A DNA stretch of 64,000 bases. Origin: Termitomyces sp. T153. Lineage: Eukaryota; Basidiomycota; Agaricomycetes; Agaricales; Lyophyllaceae. Below the pieces are notes generated by a model. That model did not search any database, was not told where the DNA came from, and saw only the letters and a program-made list of their open reading frames with translations. The stretch spans positions 186,001-250,000 of the forward strand of contig JACKQL020000062.1 in the NCBI GenBank assembly GCA_018296165.2, in the 5' to 3' direction. A program made the translations under genes and the position numbers. Of the stretch, positions 1 through 11,668 are shown in pieces. Within the stretch, counting starts at the first letter, position 1; each line of letters begins with the position of its first letter.

Positions 1-266
1 GACCTCCGGTTGTCTACTTTCAGGGCACAGATCGACTCGACGGGCAAAGTCTCAGCGCTGCTGGAACAACGATTCGCTCCCGCCTTTGCATTCTTGGTGT
101 CGGGTGAGATTGACCACTTCAAGGTATGTTTCTGGTTTCTGGTCCCGCAGGGTATAGTGAATTGACGTTGGCGCTTTAGAACGCTGCCAAGGTCGGTGTT
201 GGCGTGATGATTGAGAGTGGTCCTATGACACCTGAAGAGATGGGCACGGCTCCTCCCCAAATATAA
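1..266 (+). CDS. 3' end of an unidentified protein-coding gene
   Basis: Two terminal exons can be read. An acceptor at 21-23 opens an exon at 24-123, whose frame gives IDSTGKVSALLEQRF and onward, ending at HFK. A GT-AG intron covers 124-179. The last exon, 180-266, encodes NAAKVGVGVMIESG and ends in TAA. The exon boundaries are phase-consistent and both other frames are closed. The visible tail of about 60 residues is not recognised, and no domain can be assigned from it. The rest of the gene lies left of the window. Confidence 0.6.
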
Positions 267-410
267 AATACACGCATAATTTAATTACTGCTTCACATCA
301 CATGTAAAACCCAACTTGCATCAAGGCGTCGAGACATGGCATTGAGTTCGGTTGACGTGTATCCAAGGTGCCGAAAAACAAAACAAACGCCACAGTTTCA
401 GACTAAAAAT

Positions 411-503
411 GCCCACGCCGAGGATCGAACTCGGGACCCTTGCATCTCGCAAGGCTTCAGATAACCACATAAGTACAATGCTCTACCACTGAGCTACACG
501 GGC
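411..503 (-). tRNA. tRNA-Ile(UAU) with a 22-nt intron
   Basis: Read on the minus strand, a full cloverleaf folds. The acceptor stem is GCCCGTG/CGTGGGC with two wobble pairs. The D arm is GCTC-AGTGGTA-GAGC, the anticodon stem TTGTA/TGCAA, the variable loop 5 nt, and the T arm CCGAG-TTCGATC-CTCGG. With a 22-nt intron placed after position 37, the loop is CT-TAT-G plus A, giving anticodon UAU (isoleucine, AUA codons). Yeast tRNA-Ile(UAU) has a similar 5' half and also carries an intron, which supports the call. Internal A and B boxes are present in the D and T arms. T-rich stretches follow the 3' end on the minus strand as a possible Pol III stop. Confidence 0.88.
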
Positions 504-609
504 TTGGGGAGTGTTCATCACAGTGCCGTTATGAAGCGGAGGCCTACTTCTCAAGTTGTAAGACCAAGAAAAGCGACAATATATTATACAGATACTACAA
601 AAGTAGCAA

Positions 610-2321
610 TTATGCTACATTCTGAGGTGCTGAACCCGAGGTCTGAGCGGGACCCGAGCCCTGATCGACACGTTCAAGGCGCTTGGAGATGGTCTCGACC
701 ATCCGCAGGGTAAGCGAGAGTTTGCCCCATAGGGCACTGTACATCTCCGAGTTTTGCATGTTGAGCATATCCTGAACCTTGTTGCGGAGCTGCTCGAGCA
801 GCGGGCGGATATGAGCGCGCACGATATCGATGAGGGGCTCATCCATGAGATGAATGATCTGGTCCTGTGTGAGGCCTGGTATAGCGGGCTGGGGTGAATG
901 GTCAGTGTACATCTTTACAGCTTCCTCGAGCGCCGCGATGGTTTTAAGATCCTTCTGACGTTGTTCCTCGAATTTCTGAAACTTGTCTCGCATCTATGAC
1001 AGCTGGAGATGAGTGGGGACATGGAATTCTTGTTTTTTTACGTCACCTCTTGAAACTGAGCTTGGGACGTTACAATGCGTGCCTTGACGGCTTGCAGATC
1101 TTTCTCTTGTTCGTCTGCTTTCAGCATCATTTTAGCCAACTCGGTTGCTAGTGTACCGACTTCTTCGCCGTTTTGTTTGATATCGGCGTTGACTTGGTCG
1201 AGCACGTCGGTTTCTGGGTGGGGGGCCCTGTCCAATTGCAACTCGACTTCTGCTTCAATGCGCTGCTGGAGGTCGTCATCGCGTGCGATCAAGTCGTTGG
1301 AGAATGTAGAATAGATATTTTCGAGCTCGGTGATTCTGAGCTGCATTGCTTCGAGTTGTTCTTTTGTGGGACCCGGGTCGGCAATGTCAGATTCAGGGCC
1401 ACGACGTCGCTTTAGGGGACGCTCGTCGACATGCATGGGATCGGGATCGGAGTCGCGAAGATTGAGAAAGAGGGTGTTGATAGACTCTACCTGCTCCTTG
1501 AGCTCAGCAACGCTCTTTTTCATGTCGTGGTACTTGTCGAGTTCTTTGTCTTGGGCATCGGTGAGTGGAGTGGCGGGCCAAGAATCGGCCTTGATGAGCT
1601 GATTGATGATGTCTTCGCGTTGCTTTTTTACTTGATCGCGTTTACGCTCGAGTGTGGCGAGCTCATCGGTGATGCGGGATTTGGAGTCCTCTGGGAGTGA
1701 TGGGTACTGTAGAGAGTCCATCAAGACGCGAGTGGTGGTGATTTCGCCCTCGATCTTGGCGAGCTGTTGACGACGGCTGGTAGATTCGGCGAGGGCTCTG
1801 GAGGGATGGTGAGAAGAGTGGTGAAGGTGATGGCAAGTGGCACTTGCTTGATTCTCTCCTCCCAGAGGGCGCGAAGTTGCTCCTGGTTTTTCTGGGGAAG
1901 GTGTTTTCTTGCAAGGGCATCGGGAGGTGTGGGGAGAGGGGGCAGGGCAGGCATCTGCGCGGTCGAGGAGGGGGCAGTCGAGGACGATGATGGTGGGGGT
2001 GCTGTCGAGGACGATGACGGTGGGGGAGAACGGTGGCGAGAACGGTTATCGACACGGCTCTCGACACGGCTATCGACACGGCTATCGACACGGCTATCGA
2101 CACGGCTCTCGACACGGCGATTGTACGAGGCCCTGACAAAGGGAGGAGGGTCGGCGGCCGTGTGCCAGCCTGGGTCGTCGGGGTGGGTGAAGCGGCAGGG
2201 CTTGTTGCTGGGGCAGCCGTGTTTGCGCGCCGTGCCGTCTGCGTCGAAGCCCTGGCGGCATGTAAATAATCAATAATTGTGGCTTGGAGGGACACACCAC
2301 GCAGCGAGTCGGGATTTTCAT
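610..2321 (-). CDS. CCCH zinc-finger plus coiled-coil protein, function unknown
   Basis: Four exons give about 520 residues. A tiny first exon (ATG at 2319-2321) is followed by exon 2 (2251-1848), which encodes a cysteine cluster GCPSNKPCRFTH and then PDDPGW, a CCCH-like finger with C-x5-C-x3-H spacing. Next come a 12-nt tandem repeat encoding SRVD/SRVE, a Ser/Pro-rich stretch, and long charged coiled-coil segments in exons 3 (1797-1047) and 4 (993-610). A basic patch PLKRRR around residue 260 could be a nuclear signal. Reading frame continuity across intron 2 needs a GC donor (1847-1846, GCAAGT), because a GT donor breaks the frame. Exon 3 to 4 uses GT-AG. The gene is tail to tail with the upstream gene's 3' end and close behind Nur1. 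CCCH fingers usually bind RNA; that role here is inference. Confidence 0.7.
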
Positions 2322-2345
2322 GGAAGCTATTACGTAGTGGCTGTG

Positions 2346-3523
2346 CTACACAATCTCCGCCTCGTGCGTCATCACCGCCACATCCCGCCGGACCGGCATC
2401 ACCCGCGGGTACACAAAGCCCGCGTTGTACTCGCTCATCACCTCTGCCGCAACGATCTCCTTGTCCTTCACCAGCTGCGCGTACCAGCACACCAGCCCGT
2501 GCAGCTGCGCCCACACCAGCCCCATCGCCGCCGTCGTCCCCATCCAGTTCCCCGTCCCCGTCCCCATCCACAGCACCGCGTGCGCCGGCGAGTACACCGT
2601 GAACAGCACCGTCTCGAATCGCCCTGGCGCCCACACCTCCAGCTGCTGCACCCGCGCCGTCCTTCCTCCCCCCCGCGTCGGCAGCTCCATGCCCAGCAGC
2701 CACCGCCAACAGCACGCAATCCCATGCCGCATGCGCGACCCCAGTGACCGCACCTCCAGCGGCTGCGCAGACACAAATCGTGCATTCGGAGACGACACCA
2801 GCTCCGCCCGCTTGTGCAGTCTGTACACCTTTATCCGTGTAAATAGATACACCGCGTTGAGAAATGCCCCTGCCAACAACAGCACCGTTACTGGCGTTGT
2901 CTGAGTCCTGTTAGTTGCGAGTACCACATCATACGCCAAGTAATCGCACCCAGTCAAACCAAGACGTCCCCTCATCCTCGTGGTACATGTCCTCCCATCC
3001 CAAATCAGAATCCGGCACCTTGCGCGATTGGCTCACGCGCACACAAAAGTGCAAAAAGTGAAGAACGCCACCGACCAGTCTGCCCAACGTTGCTGCCTCG
3101 GGGAGTGGTACGTTGTGCGGAAACAACGAGATTTCAAAAGCAACTCTCGACGGAATCGACGTGATTCTAATCCGCGTCAATCATCGCACATGCCATATAA
3201 ACAATCACACCCAACCTTTCCACGAAACCCTTCTCGCGAACGACGCGCTTCACAGGTGTCCCTGCACCCCGAACCCTGTTTTGGCCCGGCGTTCCATATG
3301 GGGCCGGCTTCCGCGACCGAGCCGCCTCCCAATCAAATGGAATCGACGACGATATAGATGGAGTAGACGCTGGAGAACGATAGGCGCTGATACAAGTCCT
3401 ATTTCGCGGCGTAGAAGGCAGACTCATGCGAGGTGAATCGTTGCCCGAATTTGATTCTGGGCTTCGTGGCGAACCTGTATGAACGGCGGCGTTGTTGGCC
3501 TGTGCCAGGCGCCGCAGCGACAT
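2346..3523 (-). CDS. NUR1: Nur1/Mug154-family inner nuclear membrane protein
   Basis: Three exons. The N-terminal part (3523 to about 3220) is Ser/Pro-rich and includes SIPFDWEAARSRK. The middle exon encodes the membrane-proximal segment ending in DLGWEDMYHEDEG and SWFDW. The last exon has a hydrophobic helix (VTVLLLAGAFLNAVYLF), a second hydrophobic segment, and the conserved tail RRDVAVMTHEAEIV, typical of the fungal DUF2418/Nur1 family. In budding yeast Nur1 works with Heh1/Src1 at the inner nuclear membrane to tether rDNA repeats; this role is inferred by family. The stop sits 24 bp from the start codon of the CCCH gene, so this gene's 3' end abuts that gene's promoter. Confidence 0.82.
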
Positions 3524-3831
3524 CTAGGTCAAAGTTCAAGTGCAAACACGTGAGGACAATTACCAAAAACGACACCACGTGGTCTCACACGTGTTGGTTG
3601 AACAATGGAAACGGCAAAAATTTGGACAGCTCGAATTGTTCCTATTAGTTTTTGTTTCTTGACCCCCACCGCGCGTTACCTCCTCGAGCACAGCTTGCCA
3701 CCATTACTTCCAAAACGTCTATTCTACGCCAGACTAAGCCACTCCCATCCGTGTCGCCTAGTTCTTCAATTAGCAACGGTAAGCCTATTTTTCCCTCCTC
3801 AGTATGCCCCGTAACAGTCCTTACAGTCAGG
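3524..3831. other. Divergent promoter region between Nur1 and the membrane coiled-coil gene
   Basis: This 308-bp stretch separates two start codons facing away from each other. It contains CACGTG-type E-box cores around 3548 and 3588-3592 and pyrimidine-rich tracts. A possible 5'-UTR intron for the rightward gene runs from the GTAAG at about 3779 to the CAG just before its ATG. An open frame extends upstream of the 3832 ATG, but its composition and these splice-like signals argue that it is untranslated leader. Confidence 0.45.
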
Positions 3832-5168
3832 ATGGCCCCCACTACATCCGAGCATCGTGAGCATCGCCACCGCAGCGACCGTGACCGCGACCGTGAACGC
3901 TCCTCTCACCATCACCATCGTACTATCTCCTCCACTACCCTCCTCCTAGTCCTCTCCCTCGTCCTCGCTGTCCTCGCTGTCATGCTGTCACTTCCCTCTG
4001 CCGGCGCGTCATCAGACGGCGGTCTTGACTCTACCAAGTCGAGTGTTCTTGGATACCTGACTCCCAAGCGGACCCAGGCTCTCATTGCCCGCGAGCATGC
4101 CGTGGCACAGCGCGAGGCCGAAGTCGCTCGTCGTGAGGCAGAGCTGCTGGCCGGCGCACCTGGCGGTGTCCTGCCTTCTTCTTGCCCGCCTTGTGTTGCC
4201 GTCACGATGACTGAGACTGTCCCTGGCCCGGTCCAGACAGTAATCAAGGAGGTTGTAAAGGAAGACTCTCTTACCCCCCCTGGCTGGGTCGGTACCCGTA
4301 CAGAGGAGCTTCTCGATCGCGAACTCAAGATTGCCGAACGCGAACGAGATATCAGCAAGCGTGAAGAGGCCGTGAACCGTAGGGAGCACGATGCTTCTCG
4401 GCGTGAAAACTGGATCATGGAGCAACTCCAGTAAGCTCGGTTTCGCATTTTTCCACGCGCTCACACTTATCGTCTCGTGTCAGTGACCTCGGAAACGACA
4501 ATCCTCAAACTGTTGAAGACGACTATGTATATGAGCCCGTTGGAACAAAGCGAAAAGCCAAGGTACCGCCGCCCTCCCCGCGCCGCTCTGAGCTTTGAGA
4601 CGAAGGAGGGTGCAAACGCTATATCATCGAGTCCGTACATCTCGTCCACGCCCCCTCTACCCCTTCGTCCGGGCTAGGGGGACTACGGTGCTTTTCCTCG
4701 TCCCCCTCTGTAGACCACAGGCCAGCGTGTCGAACGCGACACGATCGATAATGATCGATCCTTGATCGTAGAACATGCTCCACGTGATGTGCTACTTTTT
4801 TTTTCCCTCCTGGCCTTGTGGTTTACAAGCTCACACAAAAATTGTTCGATGCTCTTACTGACTTTTTTTTTCTCTAGCCGTATCATGAACTCCCCCCTTT
4901 TGTTGTATCCGAAATCGCGTACGAGACCGAAACCAGAACTGTAGTGCAAACCCAAACTGTTACCGTCCCTCCCCCTGCTAACACCCGCCTCGCTGCCAAC
5001 CCCAAGCCTGAGGGTGTGACCTCTCCGTCGACGCTTTCGAGCCCAAAGACTACTGCGGTAGAGATTGTTTCCGAGGAACCTGAGGACGATTATCATGCTA
5101 CTCGGACAGTTGTCCGTGGGCCCCGCGCAACGAGGCGGCCTCCTTCCCGCTGGTTCGGTGGCTGGTAA
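3832..5168 (+). CDS. Single-pass membrane protein with coiled coil, unidentified
   Basis: The start at 3832 gives a His/Arg/Asp-rich cytosolic head (RDRDRERSSHHHH), then a hydrophobic helix at about residues 33-55 (LLLVLSLVLAVLAVML), a signal-anchor pattern. Heptad-like charged repeats follow (REHAVAQREAEVARREAELL, and later LKIAERERDISKREEAVNR), which predict a coiled coil. Exon 2 adds an acidic stretch ending KRKAK. The last exon starts at 4878, after a 315-bp gap that could hide another small exon, and ends in a basic tail RRPPSRWFGGW. No known family is recognised. The topology suggests a lumenal or extracellular coiled coil, as inference only. The gap at 4563-4877 is the weakest part of the model. 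Confidence 0.65.
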
Positions 5169-5434
5169 ACAGCTGATCAATGTTTTGTATATATCTTGAG
5201 ACTGGATCTGGACGATCTCATGCATTTGCACGATTTTCTCCCACTTACGATTTTTCTATCCCTCTTTTTTTTTTTTGTTGTTGTTGCTTACGCTCAGTCG
5301 GTACCCCTGGCAGATGGATGAACTTACGAACCTCACATATCTAACGCTTATAAGTAATTAGTAGATACCTAGCGTTGAATACGAATGATTCTTGATGTCA
5401 ACTTGACCAAACACTGTTAGTTTTCTGAGTTTGC

Positions 5435-6919
5435 ATGTTGTGGGCTGGGAGGAAACTGACGGCGCGCCTGACGAGTCCAAGGTGCATACCAGGCGCACGT
5501 CGGCTGATTTCTCGTCCATCCCATCTTGACATATTTGGGGTCCGGTACCCGACAGATGCAACCACCAACGTGACTCCAGCCATCCTCGCAAAACTACCCC
5601 TGCGCCTCCACACCGTCCCTGCTCACCCGCTCAACACCCTCCGCTCTCTCATCGAGTCGCACTTCCCCGACTTCTCCCATCTCTCCTCCCTCTCTCCGCT
5701 CGTTACCCCCTACAAGAACTTTGATGAGCTCTCTTTCCCAAAAGACCACCCTGGACGCGCCGTCACCGACAGCTACTACATAAACAAGGACCTCATGCTC
5801 CGCACACACACTTCCGCGCACGAGGTGGAAGTTTTCCGCGAGGGAAAGGACAAGTTCTTGCTTACTGCGGACGTGTACCGGCGCGACGAGATTGACCACT
5901 CGCACTACCCCGTTTTTCATCAGATGGAGGGCGCGCGGATTTTCGGGGCCGATGCGGCGGGGCTGAGAGAGGTCAAAGGGGATAACGAGCGTTTGAAAGG
6001 GGAGCTTGCGATGCTGAATATTGTTATTGAGGACGTGCCGCATGTTTCGTTGACGAATCCCGTGCAGCGAACGCATGATATCGAGTACGCCGAGGCCGTG
6101 GCGTTGAATCTCAAGTTGTCGTTGAATACGCTTATATTGGGGTTGTTTGGCGGCGTCGCTGGGACGAGTAAGGAGAATCCGCTTAGGGTGCGGTGGATTG
6201 AGGCTTATTTCCCGTTCACGAGCCCGAGTTTTGAGGTTGAGGTGTTCTTTCAGGGGAAGTGGCTTGAGATATTGGGGTGTGGGGTCGTTCAACAGGCTAC
6301 TTTGGATGTTGCTGGTGCGGTTCTTTTCGAGTTGAAATGGAGGTTAGATCTCATTTTTTGTTTCTTTCAGAGGTACCGAATAAGATTGGCTGGGCGTTTG
6401 GACTTGGGTTGGAAAGAATCGCTATGATTCTGTATTCCATTCCTGACATTCGCTTGTTTTGGTCCACCGATCCACGTTTCTTGTCGCAGTTTGAAGATGG
6501 AAAGATCACGACCTTTAAGCCTTACTCGAAATTTCCTTCGTGTTTCAAGGACGTCAGCTTCTGGTCTCCGAAGGAAAAGACGCTCCATGAGAATGATTTT
6601 TGTGATCTTGTACGCGATGTTGCCGGAGACATTGTAGAAGATGTGAAAAAAGTAGGAATCTACGTCTATAACCCGTTTGCAAACCTGACCTATCCCCTAC
6701 TTTGCAGATCGACGAATTTGTTCATCCGAAAACTGGACGCACTAGTACATGCTTCAGGATCAATTATCGGTCAATGGATAGGTATGTTTTGTCCCCTTCC
6801 CTATCCCATTCTCCTGTGTCCTCACACGGGTTAGATCATTGTCGAATGATGAGGTCAATGCTATTCAAGCTCAGGTCGTTGCACGCCTCAAGGACCAGCT
6901 GGGAGTTGAGATACGTTAA
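5435..6919 (+). CDS. MSF1: Mitochondrial phenylalanyl-tRNA synthetase
   Basis: Charges mitochondrial tRNA-Phe with phenylalanine. This is the monomeric class II enzyme (yeast Msf1, human FARS2). The N-terminus [16 protein letters not shown] is a plausible mitochondrial presequence. Class II landmarks are visible: the [12 protein letters not shown] segment, [20 protein letters not shown] (motif 2 region), [13 protein letters not shown], and motif 3 [14 protein letters not shown]. The C-terminal anticodon-binding (ferredoxin-like) domain includes [14 protein letters not shown] and ends in [11 protein letters not shown]. Introns split it after QATLDVA and twice near the 3' end. The size, about 450 residues, fits the family. 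Its 3' end is 73 bp from the convergent GrpE gene. Confidence 0.93.
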
Positions 6920-6992
6920 TTAAGTAAAAATTAAAATAATACTCTAGTCCATTACACCCTCCAATAACCGGGATATACATATACACCTAATG

Positions 6993-7794
6993 TTATGACG
7001 TATCCTGCGCAACACCGACTTGCGCCGCCCTCAACACGCGATCCTTGATTTTATAACCAATCTTTTGCACATCAATCACAGTCCCTGGCGTTTTCCCGGG
7101 TATTGGGGCCTGGTAGAGGGCTTCGTGGAAATTCGGGTCAAAGGTGTCGCCTAATGGATCAAAAGGTTTGACATGGTATTTGAAGAGGGTTTGTATGAGC
7201 TGGCGCTGGGTAAGATCTACACCTTGATGTAGCTCCTGCAGGTACTGCTGTGCAGTCTTTTCTGATGAAGATGAGGGTTCTGAAGATTCTGAAGATGCTT
7301 CGGGAGTTGTCAATGCCGACGGCGGGATAGATTTGAGTGCCATCGCTAGTACATCGGCTGTCTCTAGCAGGTCGGTTGCGAAACGAGTAATGGCGAAATC
7401 TCGGGTTTGTTCCTTTTCCCGTGCAGCATTACGCTGTAGGTTCAAGAAATCGGCCTGGAGATATCGGAGACGGGACTGTAAACGACATTATTAGGGAACG
7501 AAACGGACCATCTTGGACTAGAAATTCGCGTACAGTCAAATCAACGACTTCCGCCTCTTTTGCCTTGAGCTTTTCTTGCTCAGGTGTGAGGGTGGACTCT
7601 CCCTCCTTCCCACCTTCCTTCTGTTCCCCCGCTTTCTCCGCTTTGTCCTCCGCCTTGTCTCCCGCCTTGTCCTCCGAGTAGTAACGACGACCCAAGACAG
7701 CCACACGAGTAGCAGGCGAGCGGGCAAGAGTCCGAGACGACAATGAAGTCGTGCTAGAACGGAAAATGTGGAGGGCGCGTGCAGCAGAGGCCAT
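6993..7794 (-). CDS. MGE1: Mitochondrial GrpE nucleotide exchange factor
   Basis: Releases ADP from matrix Hsp70 during protein import and folding. Two exons are joined by a GT-AG intron of about 70 bp. The N-terminus MASAARALHIFRSSTTSLSSR and the RRYYSEDKA junction look like a matrix-targeting sequence. An Ala/Glu/Lys-rich segment (EDKAGDKAEDKAEKAGEQKE) precedes the long GrpE helix. The head domain shows NLQRNAAREKEQTRDFAI and the family end motif IDVQKIGYKIKDRVLRAAQVGV. A Ser/Glu-rich insertion (SSESSEPSSSSEK) sits in the helix-to-head region. It faces the C1-THF synthase gene across a short divergent promoter. Confidence 0.92.
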
Positions 7795-8095
7795 TATTGG
7801 ACGTGTTGGTTTGGAGAATCCCTAACCGTGTCGTTCCGCGCCAAAAAATTCAAAGTCGGGCGTGGGAAGCCCCAGCAGATCTCGATCATTCCCAAGAAAA
7901 AAATTATGGCCAGCCCTTTGCCGTAAATAGCTGCGGCGCGGGTCTGAACAGCCATTCCTTCTCCGAAGTTTTTAATTACAGGTGCAGGAACACCTTTAAT
8001 ATCCCCTCTGCACGGGCCCTGTACTCTCTCTTTTCCCTTACTCTCTTTTTTTTTCTGCGGTTGCACCCAAGCCAAGCCAAAACGCGCGTAAACAA

Positions 8096-11000
8096 ATGCG
8101 GATCTCTGTTTACCGGAGACTAAGTCTCGCTACACGCTCCTTATCCGTCTATCATCGTACGATGGCGACTCAAGCTGGTGCAAAAGACATTAATGGTACT
8201 GCCTTGGCAAAGTACGCTGCACAAAAGTTGTCTGTATCTCTTATCCTCCTCTGATTCGCGTGTAGATCGATACGCGTGACGGCTGCAGACCGTATCAAGA
8301 ATTTTCAGGCAAAGTATCCTCGCTTCCAGCCTACCCTCGCCATCGTCCAGGCAGGCGAGCGTCCTGATTCCTCCACGTATGTTCGGATGAAGGCAAAAGC
8401 CGCTGAGGAGATCGGCATCAAATTCAAACACGTTTTGGTACCTGCCGAAACTAGCCCCGACGAGATTGTAGGGATTGTCGGAAAACTCAATGACGATACA
8501 CAGATCAGTGGTATTCTTGTTCAGCTTCCTCTAGGCGAGCATGTCACCCCCGAAGACGAACGTCGTGTGACCGAAGCCATTAGCCCAGAAAAGGATGTCG
8601 ATGGGTCCGGTTTCTTGTCCTGTCCATATAAATACATCACTCATCGGCCAATAGATTTCATGCTTACAACATAGGTCATCTCTCGTCGCGTGCCTCTGAC
8701 CCTCTCTTCGCGCCTTGCACTCCATCTGCGGTTATCAGATTACTGGAATCTACCGGAGTTCCTATTTCTGGATCTACTGTTGTCGTCCTTGGCCGAAGCG
8801 ACATTGTTGGGAGCCCTGTGGCTTCTATGCTGAGGCATCGCGATGCTACAGTGACTCAATGTCATAGCCGGACTAGAAACATAGAAGCGATCGTGAGTAC
8901 ACCTCAGTATCTACATGCTTGCTCATACACTGATCATTTGTCCAGATCGGAACTGCTGACATACTCGTTGCTGCCATTGGAAAAGCGGAATTCGTCAAGG
9001 GATCCTGGCTCAAGCCTGGTGCTGTTGTCATTGATGTTGGAATCAATTACGTTCCTGGTAAGTTGCGTCTCTAACACATTCTCGTGCATCATTCACTTAA
9101 ATCGCTTAGATGCCACCAAAAAATCTGGCCAACGCTTAGTTGGAGACGTAGAATACTCATCAGCATCTCAAGTCGCATCCTATATCACTCCCGTCCCTGG
9201 AGGTGTTGGTCCCATGACCGTGGCCATGCTCATGGAGAATACTTTGGACTCTGCTGAACGTCTCTGGAATAAGTCTCGCGAGCTCAAGGTCAAACCTCTT
9301 CCATTGAATATTCTAGAAAATGTTCCAAGTGACCTTGCAATCGCTCGAGCTCAAACCCCAAAACCCGTCACCCAACTTGCTCGTGAGATTGGAATCCTTC
9401 CCGATGAACTCGAGAGTTACGGTAAATATAAGGCAAAGGTCGATCTCGGCGTTCTTGATCGTCTGGCTCATCGTAAGAATGGAAAATATATCATCATCGC
9501 TGGGTAGCTTTGATCATTCCGCAAATCTTATACCGTCTAACATATTGACAGTATCACCCCGACACCCCTTGGAGAAGGCAAGTCAACGACCACCATCGGC
9601 TTGGCTCAGGCTCTTGGAGCAGAGCTAGGTCGCCCCGCCTTTGCCTGTGTTCGTCAGCCTAGTCAAGGCCCCACTTTCGGTATCAAGGGTGGTGCAGCTG
9701 GTGGAGGTTACAGTCAAGTCATTCCTATGGACGAAGTACGTCACTGGCATATGGTGTAGTCCAAGATTGGCTCATACTTCAACCTTAGTTCAATCTGCAT
9801 CTGACGGGCGATATCCACGCCGTAACGGCTGCGAATAACCTATTGGGTAAACAGACTCTCGAATCAACCGTTCTCTAGTCATTCTCACCCCCCTTTAGCG
9901 GCCGCCTTGGATGCTCGCATCTTCCACGAAGCGACCCAAAGTGACAAGGTGAGCATCTTGAGCATTTCAGTCTTGTCTACGGTTTCACAGTACTTAGGCT
10001 CTGTTCAATCGTCTTGTCCCGACTAAAAAAGGCAAACGTGAATTCGCACCTCTCATGTTGAAACGACTCCAGAAGCTTGGCATTAATAAGACTGACCCAA
10101 ATGAGCTTACACCTGAAGAGATTACCCGTTTTGCGCGTCTCGACATCGACTTGGACACTATCACATGGAACCGTGTGTTGGACACAAATGATAGGTTCTT
10201 GAGGAAGATTACTATAGGTCGCAACTCCACGGAACAGGGACACGAACGTGAGGCCGGGTTTGACATTGCTGTTGCTAGCGAGTGTATGGCTGTCCTCGCT
10301 TTGACCACTGGACTTGAAGACATGAAAGCACGGCTTGGAGCCATGGTTGTGGCGACTAGCAAACAAGGGGAACCTATCACTGCTGATGACATTGGTGTTT
10401 CTGGTGCTCTCGCTGTTTTGATGAAGGACGCGATTAAGCCCAATTTGATGCAAACCTTGCAGGTAAGGATTTCATCTTCCGTATCGTACAACACCCCTAT
10501 ATTCATAGTATCAAGGGCACCCCCGTCTTTGTGCATGCTGGCCCCTTCGCTAACATCGCGCATGGTAACTCGTCGATCCTTGCCGACAAGGTTGCTCTCA
10601 AACTGGCTGGCACGGAAGAGGGTGACCCCTCAGATCGTGTCGGTTACGTTCTGACTGAAGGTGGCTTTGGCGCTGATATGGGCATGGAGAAGTTCTGTAA
10701 TATCAAATGCCGCGTCAGCGGGCTCACCCCTGATGCTACCGTAATTGTTGCTACTACCCGTGCACTTAAGATGCACGGCGGAGGCCCAGAAGTCACCCCT
10801 GGGAAGCCTTTGAGCGAGGTGTACACATCTGAAGATCTTGTCACTCTCAAAGAGGGATGCAAGAATCTGGTGAAACACATCCAAAATTCGAAGAAGTTCG
10901 GAATCAAGGCCATTGTTGCCATTAATCAATTTGCGTATGTATCCCGAGAACTTGTTAATTGACGATGAGAATAATCGTGGCACTATAGGTCTGATACTGT

Positions 11001-11668
11001 GGCAGAACTTGAATTGGTTCGTCAGGAAGCTTTGGCAGGAGGTGCTGATGCTGCCGTGGTTAGTAATCACTGGGCTGAGGGTGGTGCGGGCGCTCGTGCT
11101 TTGGCAGAGGCAGTCATCGCAACTTGCGAGGGTGAATCAAACTTCAAATTCCTCTATGACCTCGACCTCTCGATCGAGGAAAAGATCACTATTATCTCTA
11201 AGGAGATCTACGGCGCCGATGGTATTGAACTCAGTGAACTCGCTCAGAAACAAGTAGAGACCTACACCCGCCAAGGTTATGGCAATCTTCCCAGTGGGTA
11301 TTTCCTTCGTTCTTGAACATATATACTTATGGCGTTGCTAGTCTGCATGGCAAAAACCCAGTACTCATTCTCTCATGATGCAAAGCTCAAGGGTGTGCCA
11401 ACAGGTGAGTTGTCATCTCCAAATGCAAGCAGCCCCTTTCTGACGTGTTTGGATTAGGTTTCACTATCCCTATTCGTGCTGTTCGTCTGTCAGCTGGAGC
11501 CGGGTTTTTGTATCCCATACTTGGAGACATGCAGACAATGCCTGGACTTGGAACTCGCCCAGGTTTAATTGTTTTTTCCTAGTCGAGTGTAGACCTCTTA
11601 CCCGTTCTTCAGGTTTCTGGGAAGTTGGACTGGATCCCGAAACAGGCCTAGTAACAGGCCTGTTCTAG
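8096..11668 (+). CDS. ADE3: Trifunctional C1-tetrahydrofolate synthase
   Basis: Combines methylene-THF dehydrogenase, methenyl-THF cyclohydrolase and formate-THF ligase. About a dozen introns. The N-terminal dehydrogenase/cyclohydrolase domain shows [42 protein letters not shown] and the [12 protein letters not shown] signature. The ligase domain starts near [20 protein letters not shown] (ATP site) and includes [35 protein letters not shown] and the end [15 protein letters not shown]. Two in-frame ATGs exist. The first (8096) adds 22 residues rich in Arg/Ser and lacking acids, a mitochondrial-type presequence. The second (8162) has a much better initiation context. One gene may therefore supply both the cytosolic (Ade3) and mitochondrial (Mis1) enzymes. 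Confidence 0.94.

Noticed and set aside
1663..2715. Long minus-strand open frame (350 codons) across two genes
   Set aside because: It is another frame of the CCCH gene exon 2 and the Nur1 3' exon. The CCCH finger, the SRVD repeat and the Nur1 tail all lie in different frames with good splice sites.
3652..3831. Upstream in-frame ATG for the membrane coiled-coil gene
   Set aside because: The stretch has intron-like signals just before 3832, and the 3832 start gives a normal membrane-anchor layout.
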